Below are positions 1 through 10,376 of a stretch of DNA of 64,000 nucleotides, piece by piece. Origin of the DNA: Hydrogenophilales bacterium (GTDB lineage Bacteria; Pseudomonadota; Gammaproteobacteria; Burkholderiales; Thiobacillaceae); the NCBI GenBank assembly GCA_024636675.1, contig JAGXGM010000037.1, positions 1 to 64,000 of the forward strand, read 5' to 3'. The position numbers were made by a program, and so were the translations under genes. How positions within the stretch are numbered: the first letter of the stretch is position 1; each line of letters opens with the position of its first letter. Below the pieces are notes generated by a model. The model was not told where the DNA came from. It saw only the letters and a program-made list of their open reading frames with translations, and searched no databases.

Positions 1-72
1 GTCGAGCGCCTGGGTGGCGCCAAAGCGCTTGCGCAGCTCGCTGACGCGGATCGCAGGACCTGCCTGGCTCAT
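1..72 (-). CDS. ABC transporter ATP-binding protein, N-terminus only (runs off window)
   Basis: Reverse translation MSQAGPAIRVSELRKRFGATQALD resembles an ABC ATPase N-terminus; ATGA overlap with the upstream mlaB-like stop. Confidence 0.6.
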   Translation of the reverse strand, partial: MSQAGPAIRVSELRKRFGATQALD

Positions 73-347
73 GCGGGCAATAGCTCGGACACCCCGTACA
101 GTTCGGCCAGGGTGGAAAAGCTGGCCGGCAGGCCGGTGCAGGCCAGCGTGCGGCCGGCTTGCCGGGCCTGTCGCATGGCGCTGAAGACGAGGGTGAGCGC
201 AGCCGAATCGGCGGCGTCAACCCCGCTGAAGTCCAGCGTGTCGACATCCTTGTCAAGCTGCGGCTGCAATTCGCGCAGCAGGGTGCCGACGCTGTCGACG
301 GTCACCGCACCGGTGATGCGACAGCAGGTTCCCTCACATGCAATCAC
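69..347 (-). CDS. mlaB: STAS-domain protein, MlaB-like
   Basis: 92 aa STAS-like ORF (LDFSGVDAADSAALTLVF) next to mlaC. Confidence 0.75.
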   Translation of the reverse strand: MIACEGTCCRITGAVTVDSVGTLLRELQPQLDKDVDTLDFSGVDAADSAALTLVFSAMRQARQAGRTLACTGLPASFSTLAELYGVSELLPA

Positions 348-982
348 GAACCGTTGCCGGTGGCCGGCGTGGCCATACCGCGGGCCGACTGGGCCCCCAG
401 GGTCTTGATCAAGCCGTCTATCCCGCTTTGACGGATGGTGCTGGCAAAGGAGGAGCGGTAATTGGTGATCAGGCTGACGCCGTCGATCGTCACATCGTAG
501 ACTTTCCAGCCGAAGGCCGTTTGGTACATGCTGTAGTTGATGGGAATCGGCTGCCCGCCCGGCTGGCGAATTTCAGAGCGCACAGTAACATCGGTGTCGC
601 CCGGCTTCATCGCGAGCGGCTTGAAGTCGATCGTCTGGTCGGTGAACGCGGTGAGCGAACTGGAATAGGTGCGCACCAGCAGGTTGCGGAATTCGGTCAC
701 CAGTTCCTGTTTCTGCTTGGCGGTGGCACGTGGCCAGTGCCTGCCGAGGGCCAGCTGGGTCATGCGGTTGAAGTCGAAGTTGGGCAGGATTTTGGCTTCG
801 ACCAGCTGATGCACCCGGGTCAGGTCGCCGCGCTGAAGATCCTTGTCCTGTTTCAGGATCGTGATGACTTCCTGGGTGGTGGTACGCGCCAGCACGTCGG
901 GCGGGATGTCGGCGGCCAGTGCCGCAGGGCCATTGAACCCCAGCAGCAGCGCCAGCAGCGGCAGTAAGAATGAGCGCAACAT
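344..982 (-). CDS. mlaC: MlaC/Ttg2D-family phospholipid-binding periplasmic protein
   Basis: Signal peptide MLRSFLLPLLALLLGF, then a MlaC-type sequence (LGRHWPRATAKQKQELVTEFRNLLVRTYSSSL); start trimmed from the ORF track. Confidence 0.9.
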   Translation of the reverse strand: MLRSFLLPLLALLLGFNGPAALAADIPPDVLARTTTQEVITILKQDKDLQRGDLTRVHQLVEAKILPNFDFNRMTQLALGRHWPRATAKQKQELVTEFRNLLVRTYSSSLTAFTDQTIDFKPLAMKPGDTDVTVRSEIRQPGGQPIPINYSMYQTAFGWKVYDVTIDGVSLITNYRSSFASTIRQSGIDGLIKTLGAQSARGMATPATGNGS

Positions 983-1064
983 ATCAAGTATTCCTGTTCG
1001 AGAAAATCGGGGGGACGAATCGGCGCGGTGAAAACCGGCAAAGCCAGGTATAGACGCCCGCTGC

Positions 1065-2447
1065 CTAGCGGAGTTCACCCGTCAGGCGCGCCAGCTGCGC
1101 CACGTTCATGTTGTAGTCGTTGACCGTGCGCAAATATTCGGTCTGCGCCAAGGCATAGTTCTTGATCGCGTCGGCCACCTTGTCGGCGCTTTCGAGCCCG
1201 GCCGAGAAATCGGCCAGCGACGCCACCATCCAGCGCCGCGCCGCTGCCGCGCCTTCGGCCAGATCGCGCTGCGAATCATGGTTGGCGCGGGCGTTGGCAT
1301 AGGCCTCGCCCACCTCGAACGGAATGCCGGCCACCGCAAACGCCTTCTTGTGGTTGAGCGCTTCCAGTTCAGCCTGGGCCTGGTTGACGCGGGCACTCGT
1401 CGCCCCAAACACGCTGTCCCATTTCACGCCCACCACCGGGGTGAGGCCGCCGCCATTGAAGGGGTCGTTGAGGTAGGGGTTGTCCAGCCGCTCGCGCTGC
1501 GAGGCGTAGTTGTACTGGCCGATCACGCCGGCGTAGACGTCCGGCATGCGGTCCGCCTTCTTGGCGGCGACCAGGGCACGGCGGGCGCGCAGTCCCGCTT
1601 CGAGCTGCTGCATTTCGGGACGCTCCAGCAAGGCGCGCGACTGGAACTCGGCCAGTTCGACCTGCGGGAAAGCCACCGGCTCGATCCGAGCATCGGCCAC
1701 CGTGAGGTCAGACTCCAGCCCCGCGCCGGTCAGCACCTTCAGGCCATCGAGGCTGATTTTCTCGACCGCGCGCGACTGGTGCACGTACTTGGCGAGCATG
1801 CCTTTTGCGGTTTGCAGCGCATACAGGTCGGATTGCCTGGATTCGCCGGTTTCCTCCTCGAGGTTGCGCTCGACCGATTCGATGGCCCAATTCAGGCGAC
1901 CCTGCATGTCTTCCAGGAAAACCCGGATATCGCGCGCGGTCAGATAGCCGAAGTAGGCCCGCTTGGTGTCGTACACCGTGTCGCCGCGCGTCTGCTTGAG
2001 TTCGCCGCGCTTGAGATCGATATTGCCCTGCGCGGCCTCGCCGTAGCGTTCGATCTTGCCGAAGGTGTAGAGCGGCTTGATCAGCGCGAAGTCGAGATGG
2101 GTCCAGTCGGAAATGCCGTTCCAGTCGTCTCCGGAAGAGTTCAGTGTGCAGGGTGGCGTGTTGCAGGTATTGTTGTCCCCGCCCTGATTCTGAAAAAAAC
2201 CGCCCTCGGCCTTGGGCGCCAGCCCGACAAAGGCATTGCCGCTCATGCGCCAGCCGGCGTTGCCCTGCACTTCCTGCAGCATGCCGCGCGCGGCTTCGAC
2301 CACCTGCTCGCGTTCCTTGATGCGGGGATCGGCGGCGAGGCTCATTTCCACCGCCTGCTGCAGATTGATGGTCTCTGCCTGCGCAGGCAGCGCGGCCAGC
2401 AGCACGCCGGCTGCCAGGAGGGTTCGGGTGAGAGCGTTGCGTATCAT
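1065..2447 (-). CDS. TolC-family outer membrane efflux-type protein
   Basis: 460 aa with signal peptide and TolC-like repeats (INLQQAVEMSLAADPRIKE..., ALLERPEMQQLEAGLRARRALVAAKKADRMPDV). Confidence 0.85.
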   Translation of the reverse strand: MIRNALTRTLLAAGVLLAALPAQAETINLQQAVEMSLAADPRIKEREQVVEAARGMLQEVQGNAGWRMSGNAFVGLAPKAEGGFFQNQGGDNNTCNTPPCTLNSSGDDWNGISDWTHLDFALIKPLYTFGKIERYGEAAQGNIDLKRGELKQTRGDTVYDTKRAYFGYLTARDIRVFLEDMQGRLNWAIESVERNLEEETGESRQSDLYALQTAKGMLAKYVHQSRAVEKISLDGLKVLTGAGLESDLTVADARIEPVAFPQVELAEFQSRALLERPEMQQLEAGLRARRALVAAKKADRMPDVYAGVIGQYNYASQRERLDNPYLNDPFNGGGLTPVVGVKWDSVFGATSARVNQAQAELEALNHKKAFAVAGIPFEVGEAYANARANHDSQRDLAEGAAAARRWMVASLADFSAGLESADKVADAIKNYALAQTEYLRTVNDYNMNVAQLARLTGELR

Positions 2448-2911
2448 TGGGGTGCTCCTTCTTGAGCTTGGCCGTACATAAACCGTCCGATCAGATTTTC
2501 CAGCACCACGGCTGACTGGGTGATGAAAAGCTGGTCCTGGTCCTTCAACATTCGGCTGTCGCCGCCCGCTTCCAGGCCGATATATTGTTCGCCCAGCAAA
2601 CCCGAGGTCATGATGGCGGCGGCGGTGTCCTTGGGAAAAGCATAGCGGTTATCCAGCCGCAGGGTAACGGCGGCCTCGAATGTTTCGTTGTCGAAACGGA
2701 TATCCGCCACCCGGCCGACCACCACCCCGGCGCTTTTGATCGGCGCACGCGGCTTGAGTCCGCCGATGTTGTCGAAACGGGCGACCACTTCGTAGCTGTT
2801 CGCCACGCTGACGACGCTCGTGCTGCCGACCTTGAGCGCCAGGAACAGCAGCGCGGCGATGCCGGCGATGACGAATAATCCCACCCAGAGATCGAGTACG
2901 GTCTTGTTCAT
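2444..2911 (-). CDS. mlaD: MlaD, MCE-domain protein
   Basis: MNKTVLDLWVGLFVIAGIAALLFLALKV plus MCE domain (IKSAGVVVGRVADIRFDNETFEAAVTLRL, SGLLGEQYIGLEAGG). Confidence 0.93.
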   Translation of the reverse strand: MNKTVLDLWVGLFVIAGIAALLFLALKVGSTSVVSVANSYEVVARFDNIGGLKPRAPIKSAGVVVGRVADIRFDNETFEAAVTLRLDNRYAFPKDTAAAIMTSGLLGEQYIGLEAGGDSRMLKDQDQLFITQSAVVLENLIGRFMYGQAQEGAPQ

Positions 2912-3700
2912 TTAGTTGAGTCCCCGAAACATGAATGCGGTCAAAACAAAATCCAGCGCCAGCACGGCCAGGCTGGAGGCCACCACGGTGCGCGTGGTGG
3001 CGCCCGACACGCCTTCGGCGGTCGGCGGCGCGTCGTAGCCTTCGAACAGCGCGATGGTGGTGATGGCGACGCCGAACACGACGCTCTTGATGACGCCGTT
3101 GAGAATGTCCCGCTCCAGATCGACCGCGCTCTTCATCTGCGACCAAAACGCGCCTTCGTCCACCCCGATCAGCTGCACGCCGACCAGATAGCCGCCGAAA
3201 ATCCCCATCGCCGAGAACAGCGCGGCCAGCAGCGGCATCGAAATCACCCCCGCCCAGAAACGCGGCGCCACCACGCGGGCGATCGGGTCCACCGCCATCA
3301 TTTCCATCGCCGACAGCTGCTCGGTCGCCTTCATCAGGCCGATCTCCGCGGTGATGGCCGATCCGGCACGGCTGGCGAACAACAGCGCCGCCACCACCGG
3401 CCCCAGCTCGCGCACCAGGGACAGCGCCACCAGGACGCCCAGCGCCTCTTCCGCGCCGTAGGTCTGCAGCGTCTCGTAGCCCTGCAGGCCGAGCACCATA
3501 CCGACAAACAGGCCCGACACCAGAATGATGATGAGCGAGAGCACGCCGGTAAAGTACATCTCGCGGATGGTCAGCCCGAAGCGGCGGAACGCGGTGCCCG
3601 AGTGCAGCAGCACCGCCACGAAGAAGCGGGCTGCAAAGCCGATGCGCCTGACGCCCTGCAGGGCGCTGTTTCCCAGGTTTTCGATCGATTGCTTAAGCAC
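2912..3700 (-). CDS. mlaE: MlaE, phospholipid ABC transporter permease
   Basis: MlaE permease motifs ([62 protein letters not shown]); GTG start at 3700 overlaps the mlaF stop. Confidence 0.93.
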   Translation of the reverse strand: MLKQSIENLGNSALQGVRRIGFAARFFVAVLLHSGTAFRRFGLTIREMYFTGVLSLIIILVSGLFVGMVLGLQGYETLQTYGAEEALGVLVALSLVRELGPVVAALLFASRAGSAITAEIGLMKATEQLSAMEMMAVDPIARVVAPRFWAGVISMPLLAALFSAMGIFGGYLVGVQLIGVDEGAFWSQMKSAVDLERDILNGVIKSVVFGVAITTIALFEGYDAPPTAEGVSGATTRTVVASSLAVLALDFVLTAFMFRGLN

Positions 3701-4505
3701 GCTGTTTTCCCAGTCGCAAGTCATCGGCATAGGACGGCGCCGGATAATGGAACGGTACCGGGCCGTCGGCCTCGCCATGCACGAACTGATGCACGTACGG
3801 CAAATCGGACGCCCGGATCTCCGCTGCAGTTCCCTCGGCGACGATCACGCCTTCCGAGACGAAATAAATGTAATCGACGATCTTAAGCGACTCCTGCACG
3901 TCGTGGGTCACCACCAGCGAGGTCAGCCCCAGCGTGTCGGTCAGGCGGCGGATCAGATTGCCGGTGATGCCCAGCGAAATGGGGTCGAGGCCGGCAAACG
4001 GCTCGTCGTACATCACCAGCATGGGTTCGAGCGCAATTGCGCGCGCCAGCGCCACCCGCCGTGCCATGCCGCCGGACAATTCGGCCGGCATCAGCTGCGA
4101 CGCGCCGCGCAGGCCCACCGCGTGCAGCTTCATCAACACCAGATCGCGGATGGCGTCTTCCGGCAGGTCGGTGTGCTCGCGCAGCTGGAACGCCACGTTG
4201 TCGAACACCGAAATGTCGGTGAACAGCGCGCCGAACTGGAACAGCATGCCCATCTTGCGGCGCAGGCGGTAGAGGCCGGCCTGATCGAGCTCGCCCAGCG
4301 ACTCGCCGGCCACGCGCACCGTTCCCCGGCCGGGCTTGATCTGCCCGCCGATCAGGCGCAGAAGGGTGGTTTTGCCGCAACCGCTGCTGCCCATGATGGC
4401 GATGACCTGCCCGCGCCGGGCGGTCAGGTTGATGCCCTTCAAAACCGGGCGGTCCCCATAGCCAAATTCGACATTTTCGATTTCGACCAGATTGTCGTTG
4501 TGCAA
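3693..4505 (-). CDS. mlaF: MlaF, phospholipid ABC transporter ATP-binding protein
   Basis: Walker [10 protein letters not shown], signature [14 protein letters not shown], Walker [12 protein letters not shown]. Confidence 0.95.
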   Translation of the reverse strand: MHNDNLVEIENVEFGYGDRPVLKGINLTARRGQVIAIMGSSGCGKTTLLRLIGGQIKPGRGTVRVAGESLGELDQAGLYRLRRKMGMLFQFGALFTDISVFDNVAFQLREHTDLPEDAIRDLVLMKLHAVGLRGASQLMPAELSGGMARRVALARAIALEPMLVMYDEPFAGLDPISLGITGNLIRRLTDTLGLTSLVVTHDVQESLKIVDYIYFVSEGVIVAEGTAAEIRASDLPYVHQFVHGEADGPVPFHYPAPSYADDLRLGKQRA

Positions 4506-4594
4506 GAAATCCAGCCTGTGTTTTTGTTAAGGGCCGCTATTTTACCGAATCACGCCCGCGCCACCGCAAACATGCAGGCGTTTATAACTGCCAA

Positions 4595-5050
4595 TCAGTA
4601 GCCCATCACCTGCCTCAGGGTGTTGGCCTGTTCCAGCAAACCGGCATTGCCGCTGCGGCTGAACACGAACAGGGGCTCACCCGTCGCCGCCTGCTGCATG
4701 ATGCGCTGCGCCAGCGCACGCAGATCGGGGGCCTCGTCCAGCCACCAGACATGCTGTGCTTGCCACGCCGGCGTAGCCAGCAGCGCCCGCGGCGAAGCGG
4801 GTTTTGCCGGCGCCGCCTCACCCGGCTCCAGCACGAAATAGAAGTCGTCGCGGGTGTCGTACAGCCATTGCGCCCAGGTCGCACTGGATGCGGCCTGCCA
4901 GGCCGTTGCCGCCAGATGGACCGCCTGGAATTGCGTGTTGTAGTAAGACAACAGCCAGTCGTCCGGCAGGTCGTCGGGGTAGAGCCCGCCGCGCCACGCA
5001 GGATGCTGCCAGCCGCTGGCACCGACCAGAACAAGGGGATTGGGTGTCAT
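4595..5050 (-). CDS. Short DUF72-like protein
   Basis: 151 aa, DUF72-like N-terminus (VGASGWQHPAWRGGLYPDDLPDDWLLSYYNTQFQAVHL). Confidence 0.6.
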   Translation of the reverse strand: MTPNPLVLVGASGWQHPAWRGGLYPDDLPDDWLLSYYNTQFQAVHLAATAWQAASSATWAQWLYDTRDDFYFVLEPGEAAPAKPASPRALLATPAWQAQHVWWLDEAPDLRALAQRIMQQAATGEPLFVFSRSGNAGLLEQANTLRQVMGY

Positions 5051-5060
5051 GGCAAAGGCA

Positions 5061-6428
<1,368 letters not shown>

Positions 6429-6542
6429 GGTGCGGATTCAGGCCAAAGGCGAAATGACAGGGAACGCAATGAGACGGCGTGTCGATTGGTGAAATATCCG
6501 GGCTAAAATGCCGGCTTATCCGAGATGATCCGAGCATATCAC

Positions 6543-7112
6543 ATGGCTTTGCCGCGCTTTTTCGCCGCCGTTGTCGCCTGCGCCCTCCTCGCCGGCACGC
6601 CTGTTCTGGCCGATGAAATCCAGGAAATCAACCAGCAGTACCGCGAGGGCGAGTTGACCGCTGCGCTCGACCGCGCCAACCGCTTTCTGGCCACCCATCC
6701 GCAGGATGCACAGGCACGTTTCCTGAAAGGCCTGATCCTCGCCGACCAGGGCAAGGCCGATGATGCCATTGCCCTGTTTAGCGGACTGACCGAGGACTAT
6801 CCCGAGCTGCCCGAGCCCTACAACAACCTGGCGGTGATCTACGCCTCGCAAAACAAGTATGAAGCGGCCCGGCATGCGCTGGACATGGCGATCCGCGCCC
6901 ATCCCGGCTATGCCACCGCGCACGAAAATCTCGGCGACCTCTATGCCAAAATGGCATCGATTGCGTATGAAAAGGCACAGGCACTGGACAGCACCAACAC
7001 GACCGCGCAAACCAAGCTCACGCTGATCCGCAACATGCTCGGAGAACAACCCGGCAAGCCGGCAACGGCCAAGCCCCTGCCGGACGCCAGGCAGTCCGCA
7101 CCGGCCCGATAA
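6543..7112 (+). CDS. Periplasmic tetratricopeptide repeat protein
   Basis: Signal peptide plus TPR-like repeats ([55 protein letters not shown]). Confidence 0.8.
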   Translation: MALPRFFAAVVACALLAGTPVLADEIQEINQQYREGELTAALDRANRFLATHPQDAQARFLKGLILADQGKADDAIALFSGLTEDYPELPEPYNNLAVIYASQNKYEAARHALDMAIRAHPGYATAHENLGDLYAKMASIAYEKAQALDSTNTTAQTKLTLIRNMLGEQPGKPATAKPLPDARQSAPAR

Positions 7113-7185
7113 GGCCATGCACCGCCCCGGTGCCGCAACAACGGCCACCGGAATTTCTTTTACGTCACTTTTCTTAAGGACACAC

Positions 7186-7677
7186 ATGGTCAAGCTGCAC
7201 ACCAACCACGGCATCATCACCCTCGAACTCGATGCCGAGAAAGCGCCGAAAACGGTGGAAAACTTCCTGCAATACGTGCGGGACGGGTTTTTCGACGGCA
7301 CGATTTTCCATCGCGTGATCGACGGCTTCATGATCCAGGGCGGCGGCTTCGAGCCCGGCATGACGCAGAAGTCCACCCGTGGCCCGATCGAGAACGAAGC
7401 CGGCAACGGCCTGAAGAACGAGGCCTACACCGTCGCCATGGCACGCACCTCCGATCCCGCTTCGGCCACCGCGCAGTTCTTCATCAACATCGCCAACAAC
7501 AGCTTCCTCAACTTCACCTCGCCCACGCCGCAGGGCTACGGCTATGCCGTGTTCGGCAAGGTCGTCGAAGGCACGGACGTGATCGACAAGATGAAGAAGG
7601 TGAAAACCGGCAACCGCGCCGGGCACCAGGACGTGCCGCTGGAAGACGTGGTCATCACCCAGGCGGAAATCGTCTGA
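7186..7677 (+). CDS. ppiB: Peptidyl-prolyl cis-trans isomerase B (cyclophilin)
   Basis: [58 protein letters not shown]. Confidence 0.95.
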   Translation: MVKLHTNHGIITLELDAEKAPKTVENFLQYVRDGFFDGTIFHRVIDGFMIQGGGFEPGMTQKSTRGPIENEAGNGLKNEAYTVAMARTSDPASATAQFFINIANNSFLNFTSPTPQGYGYAVFGKVVEGTDVIDKMKKVKTGNRAGHQDVPLEDVVITQAEIV

Positions 7678-8432
7678 AGACGAGCCCGCCCGCGTCGGGA
7701 ACAACAGGTCGCAGCTTCTTCGTTGCCGATCTGCACCTGACCGACGAACGCCCGGTCGCTACCGGGCGTTTTTTTCGCTTTTTGCAGGAAGAGGCTGCCG
7801 GTGCGGATGCGCTCTACATCCTCGGCGACCTGTTCGATGCCTGGGTCGGCGACGACCATGACGCGCAGGTGGCGCACGACACCGCGCGCCAGCTCAAGTC
7901 CCTGGTCGATGCCGGCACGCCGGTGTATTTCATGCACGGCAACCGCGACTTCATGCTGGCCGCGCGCTATGCCGGGCAGTCCGGCATGACACTGCTGGCC
8001 GACCCCTCCCGCATCGACCTGTACGGCGTGCCGACGCTTTTGATGCACGGCGATACGCTGTGCACCGACGACACCGCCTACCAGACGTTCCGCCGCCGGG
8101 TGCGGCACCCGCTGACGCGGGCATTGCTGCGCCGCCTGCCGCTGGCGCTGCGCCACCGCCTGGCGCGCCAGGCGCGGGCGGGCAGCGAAACGGCCAAGGC
8201 CGGCAAGCCGGCCGAGATCATGGATGTCAATACCGAAGAGGTGGTGCGCGTGCTGCGCGAGCGACAGGTCAGCCGCCTGATCCACGGCCATACCCATCGT
8301 CCGGCGCGGCATGTTCAAGCGGTCGATGGCCGGGACTGCGAGCGCTGGGTGGTGCCGGACTGGTATGCCCGCTGGGGCTATGTGGCGTGTGACGCCGCCG
8401 GCTGCACGCTCAGGGTTGAGGATTTAGGCTGA
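7674..8432 (+). CDS. lpxH: UDP-2,3-diacylglucosamine diphosphatase
   Basis: Metallophosphoesterase motifs [30 protein letters not shown]. The first ATG (7782) lies after the essential DLHL motif, so the start was extended to CTG 7674. Confidence 0.9.
   Translation: MKTSPPASGTTGRSFFVADLHLTDERPVATGRFFRFLQEEAAGADALYILGDLFDAWVGDDHDAQVAHDTARQLKSLVDAGTPVYFMHGNRDFMLAARYAGQSGMTLLADPSRIDLYGVPTLLMHGDTLCTDDTAYQTFRRRVRHPLTRALLRRLPLALRHRLARQARAGSETAKAGKPAEIMDVNTEEVVRVLRERQVSRLIHGHTHRPARHVQAVDGRDCERWVVPDWYARWGYVACDAAGCTLRVEDLG
7749..7775 (+). terminator. Intrinsic-terminator-like hairpin inside the 5' part of lpxH
   Basis: CGCCCGGT-CGCT-ACCGGGCG followed by TTTTTTT. Confidence 0.55.
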
Positions 8433-8463
8433 ATGCTTCCCATCCGGAGGCATCGCACGCCCT

Positions 8464-8536
8464 GTAGGAGCGGCGTCTCGCCGCGATTGCTGCCGCCGCG
8501 CGACCGCACGCAATCGGCCCGGGACGGAACTCCTAC
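8464..8536. repeat. REP-like palindromic intergenic element
   Basis: GTAGGAG (8464-8470)...CTCCTAC (8530-8536) outer arms; internal GCGGCG-tct-CGCCGC and GATTGC/GCAATC arms. Confidence 0.65.
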
Positions 8537-9207
8537 GACGGCGCGTTGATCGCCGTCATGCCCTCGGGCACGCGGAACAGTTCGGGCTGCAGGGGTTGTT
8601 TCGATTCGCTTTCAAGCCGCCGCGTGCGGCCGTTGAACCCGCGTTCCTCGAGCGGCAGGCCGAGTCCGAGCGTGGCGCCGGATTCCCACACCAGGTTCGC
8701 CAGATCGCAGTCGTGCTGCAGTTCGCGCGGCGACGCCTCCCATACGCGGTACTGCATGGCGGCCAGAACGAATTTCAGCTCGGCCATCGCGCGTGCCGCA
8801 TCCGGCGCGGCAGCCCGGGCGGCCAAGCCTTCGCTGCACACCACGTCCTTCAGCATCAGGCTGAAGCGCTGCGTGCCCGCCGCGGCCGGCTGCGTGTCGA
8901 GCCGGGGATTCCAGCCGGCGGGTTTGAGCGGCACCATGCCGGCAGTGAACACCATCGCCAGCTTGTTGTCGCGCGTGACATTGGTGACCTGGCGCTGGCG
9001 ACGGTCGAGCAGCAGGAAGTCGCTGTCGTCGTTGCCGTCATCCAGTCGCAAGAAATCCGCGGTGACCAGGATGCGCGTCAGGTAGGACGGATCGCCCGGA
9101 TCCTGGTCGACATAGCGCAGCGCGATCATCTCCTGGTGCGGTGCGATCATGTCGGCCGCGTGGACCGTGCCAACCCCCAGCAGGAACAACATCAGCCACG
9201 TTCTCAT
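8533..9207 (-). CDS. Hypothetical exported protein
   Basis: 224 aa with signal peptide; long ORF with 4-nt overlap with metZ. Confidence 0.75.
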   Translation of the reverse strand: MRTWLMLFLLGVGTVHAADMIAPHQEMIALRYVDQDPGDPSYLTRILVTADFLRLDDGNDDSDFLLLDRRQRQVTNVTRDNKLAMVFTAGMVPLKPAGWNPRLDTQPAAAGTQRFSLMLKDVVCSEGLAARAAAPDAARAMAELKFVLAAMQYRVWEASPRELQHDCDLANLVWESGATLGLGLPLEERGFNGRTRRLESESKQPLQPELFRVPEGMTAINAPS

Positions 9208-10376
9208 TCTGCAAACCCCCGTATCAGATCATTCTGGATATCGGTCAGCGATTCCAGCCCCACCGCGATGCGCACCAGGCCGTCGCCGATGCCGGCCGCC
9301 GCGCGCTGCTCCGCCGTCATGCGGCTGTGCGTGGTGGTGGCCGGATGGGTGATGGTGGTCTTGGTGTCACCCAGGTTGGCGGTGATCGACAGCATTCTGG
9401 TCGCGTCGATCAGTTTCCACGCGGCCGCCTGGCCGCCCTTGAGGTCGAACGCGACGATGCCGCCGCCGGTTTTCTGCTGCGCCATCGCCAGTTGATGCTG
9501 CGGGTGCGACTGCAGGCCGGGATACCACACGCGCGCCACCTGCGGCTGCGCTTCCAGCCATTGCGCCAGCGCCAGCGCATTTTTCGAATGCGCTTCCATG
9601 CGCAGCGCGAGCGTCTCCATGCCTTTCAGGATCACCCAGGCGTTGAACGCCGACAGCGTCGGCCCGGCGGTGCGCAGGAAGGTGTAGACGCCCTCCATCA
9701 GCGCCTGGCTGCCGAGCACCGCGCCGCCAAGCACCCTGCCCTGGCCGTCGAGATACTTGGTGGCGGAATGGATCACGATGTCGGCACCGAGCTCGAGCGG
9801 CTTTTGCAGCGCTGGCGAGCAGAAGCAGTTGTCGACCGCGAGCCACGCGCCGGACGCGTGCGCGATGTCGGCGAGCGCGCGGATGTCGCTGACTTCGGTC
9901 AACGGATTGGACGGCGACTCTACGAAGAACAGTTTGGTGTTCGGCTTGACCGCCGCGCGCCATTCCGCCGGGTCGGTCGGCGACACGTAGGTCGTTTCGA
10001 TGCCGAAGCGGCCGAGGATGTTGGAGAACAGCTGCACGGTGGAACCGAAGATCGAGCGCGACGCGACGACATGCTCGCCCGCCTTCATCAGCCCCATCAC
10101 GGTCGCCAGGATCGACGCCATGCCGGACGCGAACGCCACGCAGCGCTCGGCGCCTTCGAGCGCGGCGAGCCGCGCTTCCATCATCTGGACCGTGGGGTTG
10201 GTGAAACGCGCGTAGATCGGGCCGGGCTGCTCGCCCTTGAAGCGCGCCGCGGCTTCGGCCGCGCTGCCGAACACGAAGCTGGAGGTGAGGAAGATCGCCT
10301 CCGAGTGCTCGTTGAACTGGCTGCGCACCGTGCCGGCGCGCACCGCCAGGGTTTCAAGGTCGTATTCGTCGTTCAT
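9204..10376 (-). CDS. metZ: O-succinylhomoserine sulfhydrylase (Cys/Met metabolism PLP enzyme)
   Basis: FLTSSFVFGSAAEAAARFKGEQPGPIYARFTNPTVQMMEARLAALEGAE, SATKYLDGQGRVLGGAVLG. Confidence 0.92.
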   Translation of the reverse strand: MNDEYDLETLAVRAGTVRSQFNEHSEAIFLTSSFVFGSAAEAAARFKGEQPGPIYARFTNPTVQMMEARLAALEGAERCVAFASGMASILATVMGLMKAGEHVVASRSIFGSTVQLFSNILGRFGIETTYVSPTDPAEWRAAVKPNTKLFFVESPSNPLTEVSDIRALADIAHASGAWLAVDNCFCSPALQKPLELGADIVIHSATKYLDGQGRVLGGAVLGSQALMEGVYTFLRTAGPTLSAFNAWVILKGMETLALRMEAHSKNALALAQWLEAQPQVARVWYPGLQSHPQHQLAMAQQKTGGGIVAFDLKGGQAAAWKLIDATRMLSITANLGDTKTTITHPATTTHSRMTAEQRAAAGIGDGLVRIAVGLESLTDIQNDLIRGFAE

